A stretch of 60,249 bases of DNA from Nitrosospira sp. 56-18 (GTDB lineage: Bacteria; Pseudomonadota; Gammaproteobacteria; Burkholderiales; Nitrosomonadaceae). Positions 31,278 to 40,860 of this stretch are shown here, piece by piece (position 1 is the first letter of the stretch; the number at the start of each line of letters is the position of its first letter). The notes beneath the pieces are model-generated. The model saw only the letters and a program-made list of their open reading frames with translations. It was not told where the DNA came from and made no database searches. The position numbers and the translations under genes are program-made. Where the stretch lies: the NCBI GenBank assembly GCA_001899235.1, contig MKVR01000012.1, positions 107,818-168,066 of the forward strand, in the 5' to 3' direction.

Positions 31278-32261
31278 TTATTTGAGCAAGTGCCTGATCG
31301 ATTCCTGTTCCTCCACCAACTCGCGGTAAGAAACCTGCATTTTCTCTTTTCCCGATTCGCTTATTTCCAGATCAGGAACGATTTGATAAGTGCCGCCCTT
31401 GCATACCACCGGAAAGCCATATATGACACCCCCTGGAATGCCATAGCTCCCATCCGAGGGAATGCCCATTGAAACCCAGTCATTCTCCCTGGTGCCAAAG
31501 AACCAGTCGCTGACATGATTGATAATCGCATTCGCGGCGCTGGCGGCGCTGGACAAGCCGCGCACTTCGATAATGGTTGCGCCGCGTTTCTGGATCGTGG
31601 GAATAAACTCACGCTCCACCCATCCTGGATCACCGATCACATCAAGGGCTTTTCTTCCGTTCACCTGCGCGTGGCTCAGGTCCGGATACTGGCTGCCCGA
31701 GTGGTTTCCCCAGACGATCATCCTTCGCACGCCGGCCACGGGACAACCAGCTCGAGCGGCAAGCTGGGATAGCGCCCGGTTATGGTCCAGTCTCATCATT
31801 GCGGAAAAATTTCCCGGCTTCAGGTCGGGCGCATGGGTCATCGCGATATAAGCGTTGGTATTGGCCGGATTGCCCACGACCAGGACCCTGGCCTCGCGGC
31901 TCGCTACTTCATTGAGCGCCCTGCCCTGGCTGATGAATATGGCGCTGTTTGCTTCCAGGAGATCCTTCCGCTCCATGCCCTTGGTGCGGGGCCGCGCTCC
32001 TACCAGCAATGCGATATCCACATCGCGAAAAGCAACCTTCGGATCATCGGTAACGATCAGCCCTGCCAGAAGGGGAAACGCGCAATCCTCCAGCTCCATC
32101 ACCACGCCTTTCAGCGCAGGCAATGACTGGGGGATGTCCAGCAAATGCAGGATGACCGGCTGATCCTTACCCAGCATGTCGCCCGCAGCGATACGAAACA
32201 GCAGACTATAGCAGATCTGGCCGGCCGCTCCCGTGACCGCTATGCGAATAGGATTTTTCAT
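31278..32261 (-). CDS. mdh: malate dehydrogenase
   Basis: A 327-residue NAD-dependent malate dehydrogenase of the long-loop type common in betaproteobacteria. The start [14 protein letters not shown] has AGGAG seven bases upstream; a 13-codon longer start is less likely. Visible: the [25 protein letters not shown] substrate helix, [18 protein letters not shown] with the mobile-loop Arg residues, VGNPANTNA and [15 protein letters not shown] with the catalytic His. The nucleotide loop reads GAAGQIC: the third Gly of GxxGxxG is Cys17 (TGC at 32211-32213). First gene of the mdh-prpB-prpC unit. Confidence 0.95.
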   Translation of the reverse strand: MKNPIRIAVTGAAGQICYSLLFRIAAGDMLGKDQPVILHLLDIPQSLPALKGVVMELEDCAFPLLAGLIVTDDPKVAFRDVDIALLVGARPRTKGMERKDLLEANSAIFISQGRALNEVASREARVLVVGNPANTNAYIAMTHAPDLKPGNFSAMMRLDHNRALSQLAARAGCPVAGVRRMIVWGNHSGSQYPDLSHAQVNGRKALDVIGDPGWVEREFIPTIQKRGATIIEVRGLSSAASAANAIINHVSDWFFGTRENDWVSMGIPSDGSYGIPGGVIYGFPVVCKGGTYQIVPDLEISESGKEKMQVSYRELVEEQESIRHLLK

Positions 32262-32765
32262 TCTTGCGCTCCTATGGGAGATTGCCGTTAAACCTGGCAC
32301 GGCAATATCCTTGCCGCATTCCTGGCAAACAACGCGACAGCAATGGAAGCGGCAGGGAGTCCGTGGCAGTATACATACAGGTTAGCCTCAGCCTGAAATG
32401 GCCAAGATGCGGAAATCGCAAAGACGAGCGTCGCAGAAGCCATCATCCGGCACAGATGGGACAACTCGCGCGCTCACACGACTTTTTCCGCTCAACGATG
32501 CTCGCCTGACTAACTCGACTATAAAAACATTCCCCATCACTGTCAATTTGCATTCATTTGGCATCGTGGCCCCAGCACGATCATCGTTGCATGCCTTATG
32601 ATCATCTGGATGTTACCACCAACGCGCTCAACGAGGATTCATTCAGACACTCTCAAAACCCTGTTTTCAATATGGATTAAGTCAGGTGTGCACCTGTTGT
32701 ATCGTCCAGTATAACCGTCTAAACTAATCCGGTAGATACAAAACTCAACCGTTCGGGAGCGAAAT
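32262..32765. promoter_or_regulatory. 504-base divergent region between mdh and sdhC
   Basis: No gene seen. This is the likely shared control region of the two arms of the carbon cluster. On the sdhC side a possible sigma-70 pair is TTGTAT, 17 bases, TAAACT (about 32696-32724). Near mdh, alternating short repeats are present, described separately. Confidence 0.45.
32282..32316. promoter_or_regulatory. alternating inverted repeats in the mdh leader
   Basis: Three 6-mers alternate in orientation: TTGCCG (32282-32287), CGGCAA (32300-32305) and TTGCCG (32311-32316). The middle one can pair with either neighbour, so two exclusive hairpins are possible in the mdh leader RNA. They could equally be an operator. 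Function unproven. Confidence 0.35.
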
Positions 32766-33143
32766 GTGCAAAGTGATCGCCCCAAATACCTCGACCTTCT
32801 CAAAATACGACAGCCCCTGCCGGCTGTAGTCTCATTTCTGCATCGGGTGAGCGGAGCGCTGCTTTTTTTTCCGGGAATCCCTCTCCTGCTTTGCGGGCTC
32901 GACATGGCTTTGAATTCTCCGCAGGATTATGCCCGATTACAATCTCTTCTGGACAATTCCCTGATCAAGGGACTTCTGACACTTCTGCTCTGGTTTTTTC
33001 TGCATCATTTCTTCGCCGGCATCCGCTTTCTCGCACTGGATCTCGGCTATGGCGGCGCGCTGAGGCAAGCGCGTGCGAGCAGCAAGGCGGTCCTTGCCGC
33101 AAGCATCCTGTTTACTGTGCTGGTTTCGATACGAGTATGGTGA
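32766..33143 (+). CDS. sdhC: succinate dehydrogenase cytochrome b556 subunit
   Basis: A 125-residue membrane anchor of complex II with three hydrophobic helices. SFLHRVSGALLFF is the characteristic SdhC helix I motif and LHHFFAGIRFLALDLG carries the heme-side His. The start is GTG at 32766 (MQSDRPKYLDLLKI). Its stop overlaps the sdhD start by seven bases (ATG 33137). Confidence 0.93.
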   Translation: MQSDRPKYLDLLKIRQPLPAVVSFLHRVSGALLFFPGIPLLLCGLDMALNSPQDYARLQSLLDNSLIKGLLTLLLWFFLHHFFAGIRFLALDLGYGGALRQARASSKAVLAASILFTVLVSIRVW

Positions 33144-33499
33144 AACGAGCATTGACTGGCGCGCATTATGGCCTGTTCGACTGGCTGGCTCAGCGCATCA
33201 CTGCATTCGTAATGATTGTTTTCGTCCTGTATGCGGCGGCCGCATGGCTGTTTTCGGCGCCGCACGGCCATGACGGATGGAAAACGATATTCGGTTACAG
33301 CGGCATGCGGATAGGCGCTTTCCTGTTTCTCGTCAGCCTTTTCTGGCATGCATGGGTCGGGATTCGCAACATCCTGATGGATTATGTGCATGCCACTGCC
33401 ATCCGGCTGGCGTTGCAGGTACTGGCTATCCTCTCATTGCTGTTTTATGCCATCTGGTCCGCTGAAATCCTCTGGGCTCCGGGAACTTCGTGGCGATAG
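33137..33499 (+). CDS. sdhD: succinate dehydrogenase hydrophobic membrane anchor
   Basis: A 120-residue second membrane anchor of complex II with three helices: [38 protein letters not shown] and [17 protein letters not shown]. The [14 protein letters not shown] segment is the typical SdhD motif. The ATG at 33137 is chosen because it overlaps the sdhC stop; a longer frame from 32891 lies within sdhC. Its stop overlaps the sdhA GTG start by ten bases. Confidence 0.92.
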   Translation: MVKRALTGAHYGLFDWLAQRITAFVMIVFVLYAAAAWLFSAPHGHDGWKTIFGYSGMRIGAFLFLVSLFWHAWVGIRNILMDYVHATAIRLALQVLAILSLLFYAIWSAEILWAPGTSWR

Positions 33500-35253
33500 T
33501 GAAAAGAAAATTCGACGCGGTGATCGTGGGAGCGGGCGGCGCCGGCATGCGGGCGGCACTGCAGTTATCCGAAGCGGGCCTGAAGGTTGCGGTATTGTCC
33601 AAGGTGTTTCCCACCCGTTCGCATACTGTCGCGGCACAAGGCGGCATTGCCGCAGCTTTGGGAAACGTCACCGAGGATAACTGGCATTGGCATATGTACG
33701 ATACCGTGAAAGGTTCCGATTATCTCGGTGATCAGGATGCTATCGAGTTCATGTGCCGCCAGGCGAGCGAAGTCGTGTACGAGCTCGAGCACTTTGGCAT
33801 GCCGTTCGACCGGCTTGATAACGGCAAAATTTACCAGCGGCCCTTCGGAGGGCAATCGCAACATTTCGGCGGAGCCCAGGCAACGCGTTCATGCGCGGCT
33901 GCGGATCGAACCGGCCACGCGATGCTGCATACGCTTTATCAGCGCAATGTGCGGGCCAATACGCAATTTTTCGTGGAGTGGATGGGACTCGATCTCGTTC
34001 GCGACGAGGGAGGGGATGTTTGCGGGGTAATGGCGCTAGACATGGAAACAGGCGAAGTCATGCTGCTTCAGGCGCGAGCTACGCTGTTCGCAACCGGCGG
34101 CAGCGCGCGCATATTCGGCGCCAGCACCAACGCTTTCATCAATACCGGAGATGGCCTGGGAATGGCCGCGCGGGCAGGCATTCCTTTGCAGGACATGGAG
34201 TTCTGGCAATTTCATCCTACTGGCGTATATGGGGTGGGCGTACTCATCAGCGAGGCGGTGCGCGGAGAAGGAGGCTATCTGCTCAACAAGGACGGCGAGC
34301 GCTTCATGGAACGGTATGCGCCTCATGCCAAGGATCTGGCCAGCCGGGATGTCGTGTCGCGTGCATTGACTACCGAAATCAAGGAAGGGCGAGGCTGCGG
34401 CAGGGATGGAGATCATCTGCTGCTGAAGCTCGATCACCTGGGCGCCGAAGTCATCCACACGCGGCTTCCCGGTATACGCGAGATCGCCATGAAATTCGCG
34501 CATGTGGATCCCATCCATGACCCAATACCCGTCACGCCCACCGCGCACTATATGATGGGGGGCATTCCGACCAATTTTAACGGACAAGTGGTCGTGCCCT
34601 ATAAAACCGGCCCGGAGGAGGTGGTCCAGGGCTTCTATGCAGTCGGAGAGTGCGCTTGCGTTTCGGTTCATGGCGCGAATCGGCTGGGAACCAATTCACT
34701 GCTGGACATTCTTGTTTTCGGGCGGGCAGCGGGACAGCAAATCATCGAAGATCTGAAAAAAAACCCCCATCATAAGCCTCTGGCGCCGGATGTGGCTGAC
34801 GGAACGCTGGCGCGGCTTGCCCGCCTGGAAAACCAGAAGGATGGGGAAAGCGTTGCACAAGTCAGCGATGCATTACGCAAGACCATGCAGACACATTGCG
34901 GCGTATTTCGATTTGCCGAAATGCTTGAGCAGGGTGTGGCGCGCATCGGCGAGGTAGCAGAGCGCGCCAACCACACAGAGATCAGGGACAAGAGCAGGGT
35001 CTTCAACACTGCGCGGGTGGAAGCGCTGGAACTCGACAACCTGGTCAAGGTGGCGGTTGCAACCATGGCTTCGGCGCAAGCGCGCACCGAAAGCCGGGGC
35101 GCCCATGCCCGGGACGATTTTCCTGACCGGGATGACAACAAGTGGCTCAAACATACATTGTATTTCAACGAAGAGCAGCGGCTGGATTACAAGCCCGTGC
35201 GGCTGAAACCATTGACGGTCCCGTCATTTCCGCCGAAAGCCAGGACATACTGA
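33490..35253 (+). CDS. sdhA: succinate dehydrogenase flavoprotein subunit
   Basis: A 587-residue subunit carrying covalent FAD and the succinate site. Dinucleotide motif [14 protein letters not shown]; flavinylation His in [17 protein letters not shown]; substrate motifs include [14 protein letters not shown] and REGAGGY-like [26 protein letters not shown] and [18 protein letters not shown] near the C-terminal half. GTG start at 33490. The Fe-S partner gene sdhB does not follow; zwf and glgP intervene. Confidence 0.97.
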   Translation: MAIVKRKFDAVIVGAGGAGMRAALQLSEAGLKVAVLSKVFPTRSHTVAAQGGIAAALGNVTEDNWHWHMYDTVKGSDYLGDQDAIEFMCRQASEVVYELEHFGMPFDRLDNGKIYQRPFGGQSQHFGGAQATRSCAAADRTGHAMLHTLYQRNVRANTQFFVEWMGLDLVRDEGGDVCGVMALDMETGEVMLLQARATLFATGGSARIFGASTNAFINTGDGLGMAARAGIPLQDMEFWQFHPTGVYGVGVLISEAVRGEGGYLLNKDGERFMERYAPHAKDLASRDVVSRALTTEIKEGRGCGRDGDHLLLKLDHLGAEVIHTRLPGIREIAMKFAHVDPIHDPIPVTPTAHYMMGGIPTNFNGQVVVPYKTGPEEVVQGFYAVGECACVSVHGANRLGTNSLLDILVFGRAAGQQIIEDLKKNPHHKPLAPDVADGTLARLARLENQKDGESVAQVSDALRKTMQTHCGVFRFAEMLEQGVARIGEVAERANHTEIRDKSRVFNTARVEALELDNLVKVAVATMASAQARTESRGAHARDDFPDRDDNKWLKHTLYFNEEQRLDYKPVRLKPLTVPSFPPKARTY

Positions 35254-35490
35254 CGGAATATCGGCTGGACTGCCGCCATTGGATAACGACACAAACATAA
35301 CCACGCAGGCGTTTTTTTGCAGCCAGGCAGAGATAGAGGGCAAGGGCGAATAGACAAGCGGAAATAAGAAACAAGCTGCCAGTCCGATTGCCGGCCAGTG
35401 GATCGGCCAGGCGCAGCATGGCGATCATCCGCGCCCGCGTTTCCCGGTGCAGCAAGGGTAGCAATGCTGAAAAACCATGAGGAGAGAAAT

Positions 35491-36999
35491 ATGAAAAATA
35501 TCGATCCCTGTGTTTTAGTGATTTTCGGGGCAAATGGGAACCTGTCGCGTATCAAATTGATACCAGCGCTGTTTCGCCTGGAAGTAGCGGGGCGCCTCTC
35601 CGACAGCATGACCATATTGGGTTGCGGCCTCGAGTCGTGGAAGGATGAACGGTGGATTTCGGAAGTAACCGATATTCTGAAGGCCAAATTCCCTGATGGT
35701 ATGGATGAGCAGGCGTTCGAGCGTTTTTGCACCCGCCTGCACTACCATCCCAATCCTCCGGGAAATAGCGATGCCTACGCGAAATTGAAGCAGGTGCTGG
35801 AAGAAACCCCGGGTTTCGCTCCAAACGTGGTGTTTTACATGGCGGTGCGTCCGTCGGAATTTCCCGCGATCATCGACCGGCTGGGAACACTGGGGTTGCT
35901 CAACCAGCAGAGAGGATGGTGCCGGGTGGTCATCGAGAAACCTTTCGGCTATGACTTGCTCAGTGCGCAAACCCTGCAGGGAAGCTTGTACCGCCATTTG
36001 AACGAGCCGCAGATTTATCGCATCGACCATTATCTCGGCAAGGGCACGGTGCAGAATGTGATCGTCTTCCGCTTCGCCAACATTCTGCTGGAACCGATCT
36101 GGAACAATCATTATATCGATCACGTGCAGATTACCCATTCTGAAACGCTGGGCATAGAAGGCCGGGCCGATTATTACGAGAGCGCCGGCGCGCTGCGCGA
36201 CATGATCCAGAGCCATCTGTTGCAGTTGCTTGCCCTGGTGGCGATGGAACCGCCGGTGACACTGTCGGCAGAGCACTTGCGGGACGAGAAGGTAAAAGTG
36301 CTGAAGGCGATACGGCCAATTACGCAGAATTCCGTGCATGCCCATGCTTTTCGCGGGCAATATACCAGCGGCACCATCAACGGCAAACCCGTTCCCGGAT
36401 ACCTGGATGAGCCAGGCGTCACACCGGACAGCGCCACGGAAACCTATGCCGCGCTGAAGCTTTTTATCGACAACTGGCGCTGGGCTGGCGTGCCGTTCTA
36501 CCTGCGCACTGGAAAGCGCATGGCGGAAAACAGCTCGGCAATTTGTATCCGCTTCAAAAAACCGCCACAGGATCTGCTGCGCCACACGCATCATCACGAA
36601 GCTTCCCACCCAAACTGGATCATGCTGGGCATCCAGCCCAATGACTCCCTGAAGATAGAAATGCAGGTAAAGGTGCCGGGACTGGATCTGACCACGCGCA
36701 CCATCAGCCTGGACGCAACTTACCGCAAGGGAACCGAGCAGGAGCATGACGCCTACGAAGGCTTGCTGCTGGATGTAATGCTGGGCGACCATTCATTATT
36801 CCTGCGTATTGACGAGGTGGAATGGGCCTGGCGCACGGTGGATCCCATCATCAAGGTATGGGCGATGGAGCGCGATTTTATCAACGGCTACCAGGCCGGC
36901 AGTTGGGGACCGCGAGGCACATACCGCTTGTTCGACAATGACGACCAGTTCTGGCGCCACTCGCTAAATCCGGAAGGCGCTGACTTGCAGGCTTATTGA
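35491..36999 (+). CDS. zwf: glucose-6-phosphate 1-dehydrogenase
   Basis: A 502-residue enzyme of the oxidative pentose phosphate route making NADPH. The catalytic segment RIDHYLGKGTVQNV, IEKPFGYDLLSAQ and the substrate region FRFANILLEPIWNNHYIDHVQI are clear. The nucleotide loop reads FGANGNLSRIKLIPALF, where most homologues have GASGDL-KRKL. A strong Shine-Dalgarno (GAGGAGAGA) places the start at ATG 35491. It sits between sdhA and glgP in the interrupted sdh operon. The 237 bases before it hold no convincing gene. Confidence 0.92.
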   Translation: MKNIDPCVLVIFGANGNLSRIKLIPALFRLEVAGRLSDSMTILGCGLESWKDERWISEVTDILKAKFPDGMDEQAFERFCTRLHYHPNPPGNSDAYAKLKQVLEETPGFAPNVVFYMAVRPSEFPAIIDRLGTLGLLNQQRGWCRVVIEKPFGYDLLSAQTLQGSLYRHLNEPQIYRIDHYLGKGTVQNVIVFRFANILLEPIWNNHYIDHVQITHSETLGIEGRADYYESAGALRDMIQSHLLQLLALVAMEPPVTLSAEHLRDEKVKVLKAIRPITQNSVHAHAFRGQYTSGTINGKPVPGYLDEPGVTPDSATETYAALKLFIDNWRWAGVPFYLRTGKRMAENSSAICIRFKKPPQDLLRHTHHHEASHPNWIMLGIQPNDSLKIEMQVKVPGLDLTTRTISLDATYRKGTEQEHDAYEGLLLDVMLGDHSLFLRIDEVEWAWRTVDPIIKVWAMERDFINGYQAGSWGPRGTYRLFDNDDQFWRHSLNPEGADLQAY

Positions 37000-37097
37000 T
37001 ATCATGCCTGGTCCGGGCGAGCCATTTTGCCAACCAGATAGATCAGGAATACCAGAGGAATATGTTTCCTGATTATCGCCAAAAGATTGGATAAACC

Positions 37098-39581
37098 ATG
37101 ACCCATTCCTTGAAGAAATCCATTTTTGAGCACGAAAAGGTCGGTTTCGATGCGGACTCGATCAAACACTCTCTTTCCAACAGCTTGATCTATTCCGTCG
37201 GCAAAGATGCGCGAACCGCGACCGATCGCGACCGGTTTTTCGCCGCGGCCTACATGGTGCGCAATCGCCTGATAGACCGCTGGATGGAAACCATGAGCAG
37301 TTATTACGACAATGATGTCAAGCGCGTCTATTATTTTTCGCTGGAATTCCTGATAGGCCGCACGCTGATGAACAGCGTGCAAAACCTGGGCTTCGATCCG
37401 CAATTCCGGGAAGCGCTGCAGCAACTGGAAATCGATCTCGATGCAGTGCGCGAAATAGAACCGGATGCCGCATTGGGAAATGGCGGCCTGGGAAGGCTTG
37501 CCGCCTGTTTCCTCGATTCCATGGCGACACTCGATATTCCGGGCTACGGCTACGGCATAAGATATGAGTATGGCATGTTCTCCCAGCGCATCGAAAATGG
37601 AAGGCAGATCGAACATCCGGACAACTGGCTGCGTTACGGCAATCCATGGGAATTTCCCCGCGCGGAAGTGTTATACCAGGTCAAGTTCCACGGCCGGGTG
37701 GTGCAATACGAAAACGAGCGGGGCGCCGCACGCTATCACTGGATCGATACCGACGATGTCATGGCCATGGCATTCGATACGCCCATCCCGGGTTATGGAA
37801 CGGCTACCGTCAACAATATGCGGCTATGGGCGGCGAAGGCCACGCGCGATTTCGAATTGCGGTATTTCAACGAAGGCAATTATGTCAAGGCGGTGGAGGA
37901 CAAGAACGAATCCGAAAACCTGTCCAAGGTACTCTATCCTGACGATACCACGGCAATGGGACGCGAACTGCGGCTCAAGCAGCAGTATTTCTTCGTGTGC
38001 GCTTCGCTGCAGGATATTCTCTATCGCTATCGCAAGTATCAGGCGGATTTCGATGCCTTGCCCGACAAGGTCGCGATTCAGTTGAACGATACGCATCCGG
38101 CAATCGCCATCCCCGAACTGATGCGTATCTTGGTGGACTTGCATCAGGTGGATTGGGACAAGGCATGGGACATCACCACGCGCACCTTTGCCTACACGAA
38201 CCATACCCTCATGCCGGAAGCGCTCGAAACCTGGGCAGTCTCGCTGTTCGAAAAAGTTCTGCCTCGCCACGTGCAGATCATTTATGAGATCAACCGCCGT
38301 TTTCTGAAAGACGTGATGCACCGCTATCCCGGCGATACGGGTATCCTGCGCCGCATGTCCATCATCAATGAAGAGGGTGAAAGACGCATTCGCATGGCCC
38401 ATCTCGCCATTGTCGGAAGCCACAAGGTAAACGGAGTGGCGCAGATCCATACGGAATTGATGAAACAAACGATATTCGCGGACTTCGACCGTTTTTTCCC
38501 TTCCAGGATCATCAATATCACCAACGGCATCACGCCGCGCCGCTGGCTGCATCTGGCCAACCGCCGCCTGGCCGAACTCATTACCTCCCGCATCGGTTCC
38601 GGCTGGATCAAGGATCTCGCCCAATTGAAGCAGTTGATTCCGCTTGCCGACGATGCATCCTTCCGGCAGGCATTCGCCGCGGTAAAACGCGCGGACAAGG
38701 AGCAACTGGCAAGCATGCTGAAGCAAAAACTCGGCATCGAGATCAATGTCGAGTCGCTGTTCGACGTCCAGATCAAGCGCATCCATGAATACAAGCGGCA
38801 ACTGCTCAACCTGCTGCATGTCGTGACCGCATACAACCGCATCCGCCACCAGCCCGGCGCTCGCTACGTCCCTCGCACGGTCATCTTTGGCGGCAAGGCG
38901 GCGCCGGGCTATTTCATGGCGAAGCTCATCATCAAGCTGATCAATGATATTGCTGATATCATCAATAACGATCCGCGCGTCGGCAACAACCTCAAGGTCG
39001 TATTCGTGCCCAATTACGACGTCTCGGTGGCGGAACGGATGATCCCGGCGGCGGATCTGTCCGAGCAGATTTCCACTGCGGGCACGGAAGCCTCGGGAAC
39101 GGGGAATATGAAACTCGCATTGAATGGCGCCTTGACGATAGGAACGCTGGATGGCGCCAATATCGAAATCGGCAACGAGGTCGGCAATGAGAATATTTTC
39201 ATTTTCGGCCTGACCGCGGCCGAAGTTTCCCAGGTGAAAGCCGAGGGTTACCGCCCCTGGGACTTTTACCATTCCAACGAGGAACTGCGGGCCGTGCTCG
39301 ACATGATCGGCTCCGGCTTCTTTTCGCCGGACGAGCCGGACCGGTTCAAGCCCATTGTGGACGCACTGCTAGATCATGGAGACCAGTATCTCCTGCTGGC
39401 CGATTTCGCGTCCTATATCGCCTGCCAGAAAAAGGTCGAGATCGCTTATCAGGACCAGGAGCAATGGGTACGCAAAGCCATCCTGAATATCGCCAACATG
39501 GGCAAATTTTCGAGCGACCGGACGATCATGCAATATGCCACCGAAATCTGGGATTCCCGGCAGAGGAGCAGCCGCCAGTAG
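37098..39581 (+). CDS. glgP: glycogen/alpha-glucan phosphorylase
   Basis: An 827-residue PLP enzyme releasing glucose-1-phosphate from glycogen. Family blocks include YYFSLEFLIGRTL, NGGLGRLAACFLDS, YGYGIRYEYGMF, QLNDTHPAIAIPELMRILVD, NITNGITPRRWL and the PLP region EASGTGNMKLALNGALTIGTLDGANIE. Length is standard. With zwf just upstream it would link glycogen use to NADPH production. Both are placed inside the sdh cluster on the same strand. Confidence 0.97.
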   Translation: MTHSLKKSIFEHEKVGFDADSIKHSLSNSLIYSVGKDARTATDRDRFFAAAYMVRNRLIDRWMETMSSYYDNDVKRVYYFSLEFLIGRTLMNSVQNLGFDPQFREALQQLEIDLDAVREIEPDAALGNGGLGRLAACFLDSMATLDIPGYGYGIRYEYGMFSQRIENGRQIEHPDNWLRYGNPWEFPRAEVLYQVKFHGRVVQYENERGAARYHWIDTDDVMAMAFDTPIPGYGTATVNNMRLWAAKATRDFELRYFNEGNYVKAVEDKNESENLSKVLYPDDTTAMGRELRLKQQYFFVCASLQDILYRYRKYQADFDALPDKVAIQLNDTHPAIAIPELMRILVDLHQVDWDKAWDITTRTFAYTNHTLMPEALETWAVSLFEKVLPRHVQIIYEINRRFLKDVMHRYPGDTGILRRMSIINEEGERRIRMAHLAIVGSHKVNGVAQIHTELMKQTIFADFDRFFPSRIINITNGITPRRWLHLANRRLAELITSRIGSGWIKDLAQLKQLIPLADDASFRQAFAAVKRADKEQLASMLKQKLGIEINVESLFDVQIKRIHEYKRQLLNLLHVVTAYNRIRHQPGARYVPRTVIFGGKAAPGYFMAKLIIKLINDIADIINNDPRVGNNLKVVFVPNYDVSVAERMIPAADLSEQISTAGTEASGTGNMKLALNGALTIGTLDGANIEIGNEVGNENIFIFGLTAAEVSQVKAEGYRPWDFYHSNEELRAVLDMIGSGFFSPDEPDRFKPIVDALLDHGDQYLLLADFASYIACQKKVEIAYQDQEQWVRKAILNIANMGKFSSDRTIMQYATEIWDSRQRSSRQ

Positions 39582-39887
39582 AAAGCGGATATCACAGGTC
39601 ACCAGCCCGGAATAATTTCGATGGGGGAACGCAGCGAGGGACGGAAAGCCAGTAGTCTGAAAAAGCTCTGGATTCCGGCTCACCGCTGGTGCGGCATCCG
39701 GAATGGCGGGGATTTTTTACGCAATGAATTTATGATTCGCCACACCAGGGACTTCCGGGCAAAAAAGGATTCCGTTATTTTTATAGTGGTGCGTTGAGAG
39801 CAGCGACGGTGTGTGCTGAATAGGCGGCGGCAATCCTTCCGCTGAAACGGGGTGCCGCAGAATGTGTGTACGATAAAGGATTCGATC
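39582..39887. other. 306-base gap between glgP and sdhB with a REP-like hairpin
   Basis: No gene seen. An imperfect palindrome ATTCCGG (39672-39678) / CCGGAAT (39698-39704) in the context TCTGGATTCCGGCTCACCGC resembles widespread REP-like sequences. A T6 tract follows at about 39712, so it could also terminate the zwf-glgP transcript. Confidence 0.45.
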
Positions 39888-40583
39888 ATGAGATTCTCCA
39901 TTTTCCGCTTTGATCCGGACAAGGATGCAAAGCCATACATGCAGCAGTATGACATCGCGCTGGAACCGGCGGACCGGATGCTGCTGGACGCCCTGGTGCG
40001 CATCAAGGCGGTGGATGACAGCCTGAGTCTTCGCCGTTCCTGCAGGGAAGGCGTATGCGGTTCGGACGGAATGAATATCAATGGGCGCAATGGACTGGCC
40101 TGCATCACGCCGATAGCGGGGCTGCGCGAACCGATAGAATTGCGCCCGCTGCCGGGATTGCCGGTAATACGGGATCTTATCGTCGATATGACGCAGTTCT
40201 TCAAGCAATATCATTCGATCAAGCCCTATCTCATCAACAATGATCCGCCACCCGAAACCGAACGGTTGCAATCGCCGCAGGAACGCGCGGAACTGGACGG
40301 ACTGTACGAATGTATCCTGTGCGCATGCTGCTCCACCGCCTGTCCGTCATTCTGGTGGAATCCCGATAAATTCGTCGGTCCTGCCGGATTATTGCAGGCA
40401 TACCGTTTTCTGGCGGACAGCCGCGACCAGGCTACCGAGGAAAGACTGGATTATCTTGAAGACCCGTATCGGTTGTTCCGCTGCCATTCCATCATGAATT
40501 GCGTCGATGTATGCCCAAAGGAATTGAATCCCAACCGGGCGATCAGCAAAATCAAGGATATGATGGTCAAAAGGACGGTATGA
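39888..40583 (+). CDS. sdhB: succinate dehydrogenase iron-sulfur subunit
   Basis: A 231-residue electron-transfer subunit. Cys clusters in order: SCREGVCGSDGMNINGRNGLAC (2Fe-2S), CILCACCSTACPSF (4Fe-4S), and CHSIMNCVDVCPKELNP (3Fe-4S). Start at ATG 39888 (MRFSIFRFDPDKD), matching the family; a 12-codon longer start is unlikely. Separated from sdhA by about 4.6 kb containing zwf and glgP, but directly followed by sdhE. Confidence 0.97.
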   Translation: MRFSIFRFDPDKDAKPYMQQYDIALEPADRMLLDALVRIKAVDDSLSLRRSCREGVCGSDGMNINGRNGLACITPIAGLREPIELRPLPGLPVIRDLIVDMTQFFKQYHSIKPYLINNDPPPETERLQSPQERAELDGLYECILCACCSTACPSFWWNPDKFVGPAGLLQAYRFLADSRDQATEERLDYLEDPYRLFRCHSIMNCVDVCPKELNPNRAISKIKDMMVKRTV

Positions 40584-40587
40584 GACG

Positions 40588-40821
40588 ATGAGGGAACTGG
40601 AACGCGCCCGCTGGCGCTGCCGGCGCGGCTTGCTGGAACTGGATATCCTGCTCGAGCGTTTCATGGACGAGCATTACGCCACGCTGGGCAAGAATGAACT
40701 GCGGCAATTCGAAATGCTGCTGGACATTCCCGATAACGACTTGTGGGATATGATTATGCAAAGGCAGCAAGCGTGGGACCCAAGCGTCCAGCCTGTGCTG
40801 CGTTTGCTGCAGACTGTCTGA
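40588..40821 (+). CDS. sdhE: SdhE/CptB-type succinate dehydrogenase flavinylation factor
   Basis: A 77-residue helical protein that helps attach FAD to SdhA. The RGLLELD segment corresponds to the RGxxE motif of this family, followed by LLERFMDEHYATL and the L-DIPDNDLWDMI helix. It starts four bases after sdhB, supporting the assignment. Confidence 0.92.
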   Translation: MRELERARWRCRRGLLELDILLERFMDEHYATLGKNELRQFEMLLDIPDNDLWDMIMQRQQAWDPSVQPVLRLLQTV

Positions 40822-40860
40822 TGGCGCCGGCCCTGAAAATTTTTGAATAGCGAGGATGGC

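Noticed and set aside
35165-35533. Minus-strand frame with a hydrophobic segment between sdhA and zwf
   Set aside because: It has one membrane-like stretch, but both ends overlap real genes, including the zwf start, and I see no ribosome binding site or family resemblance.
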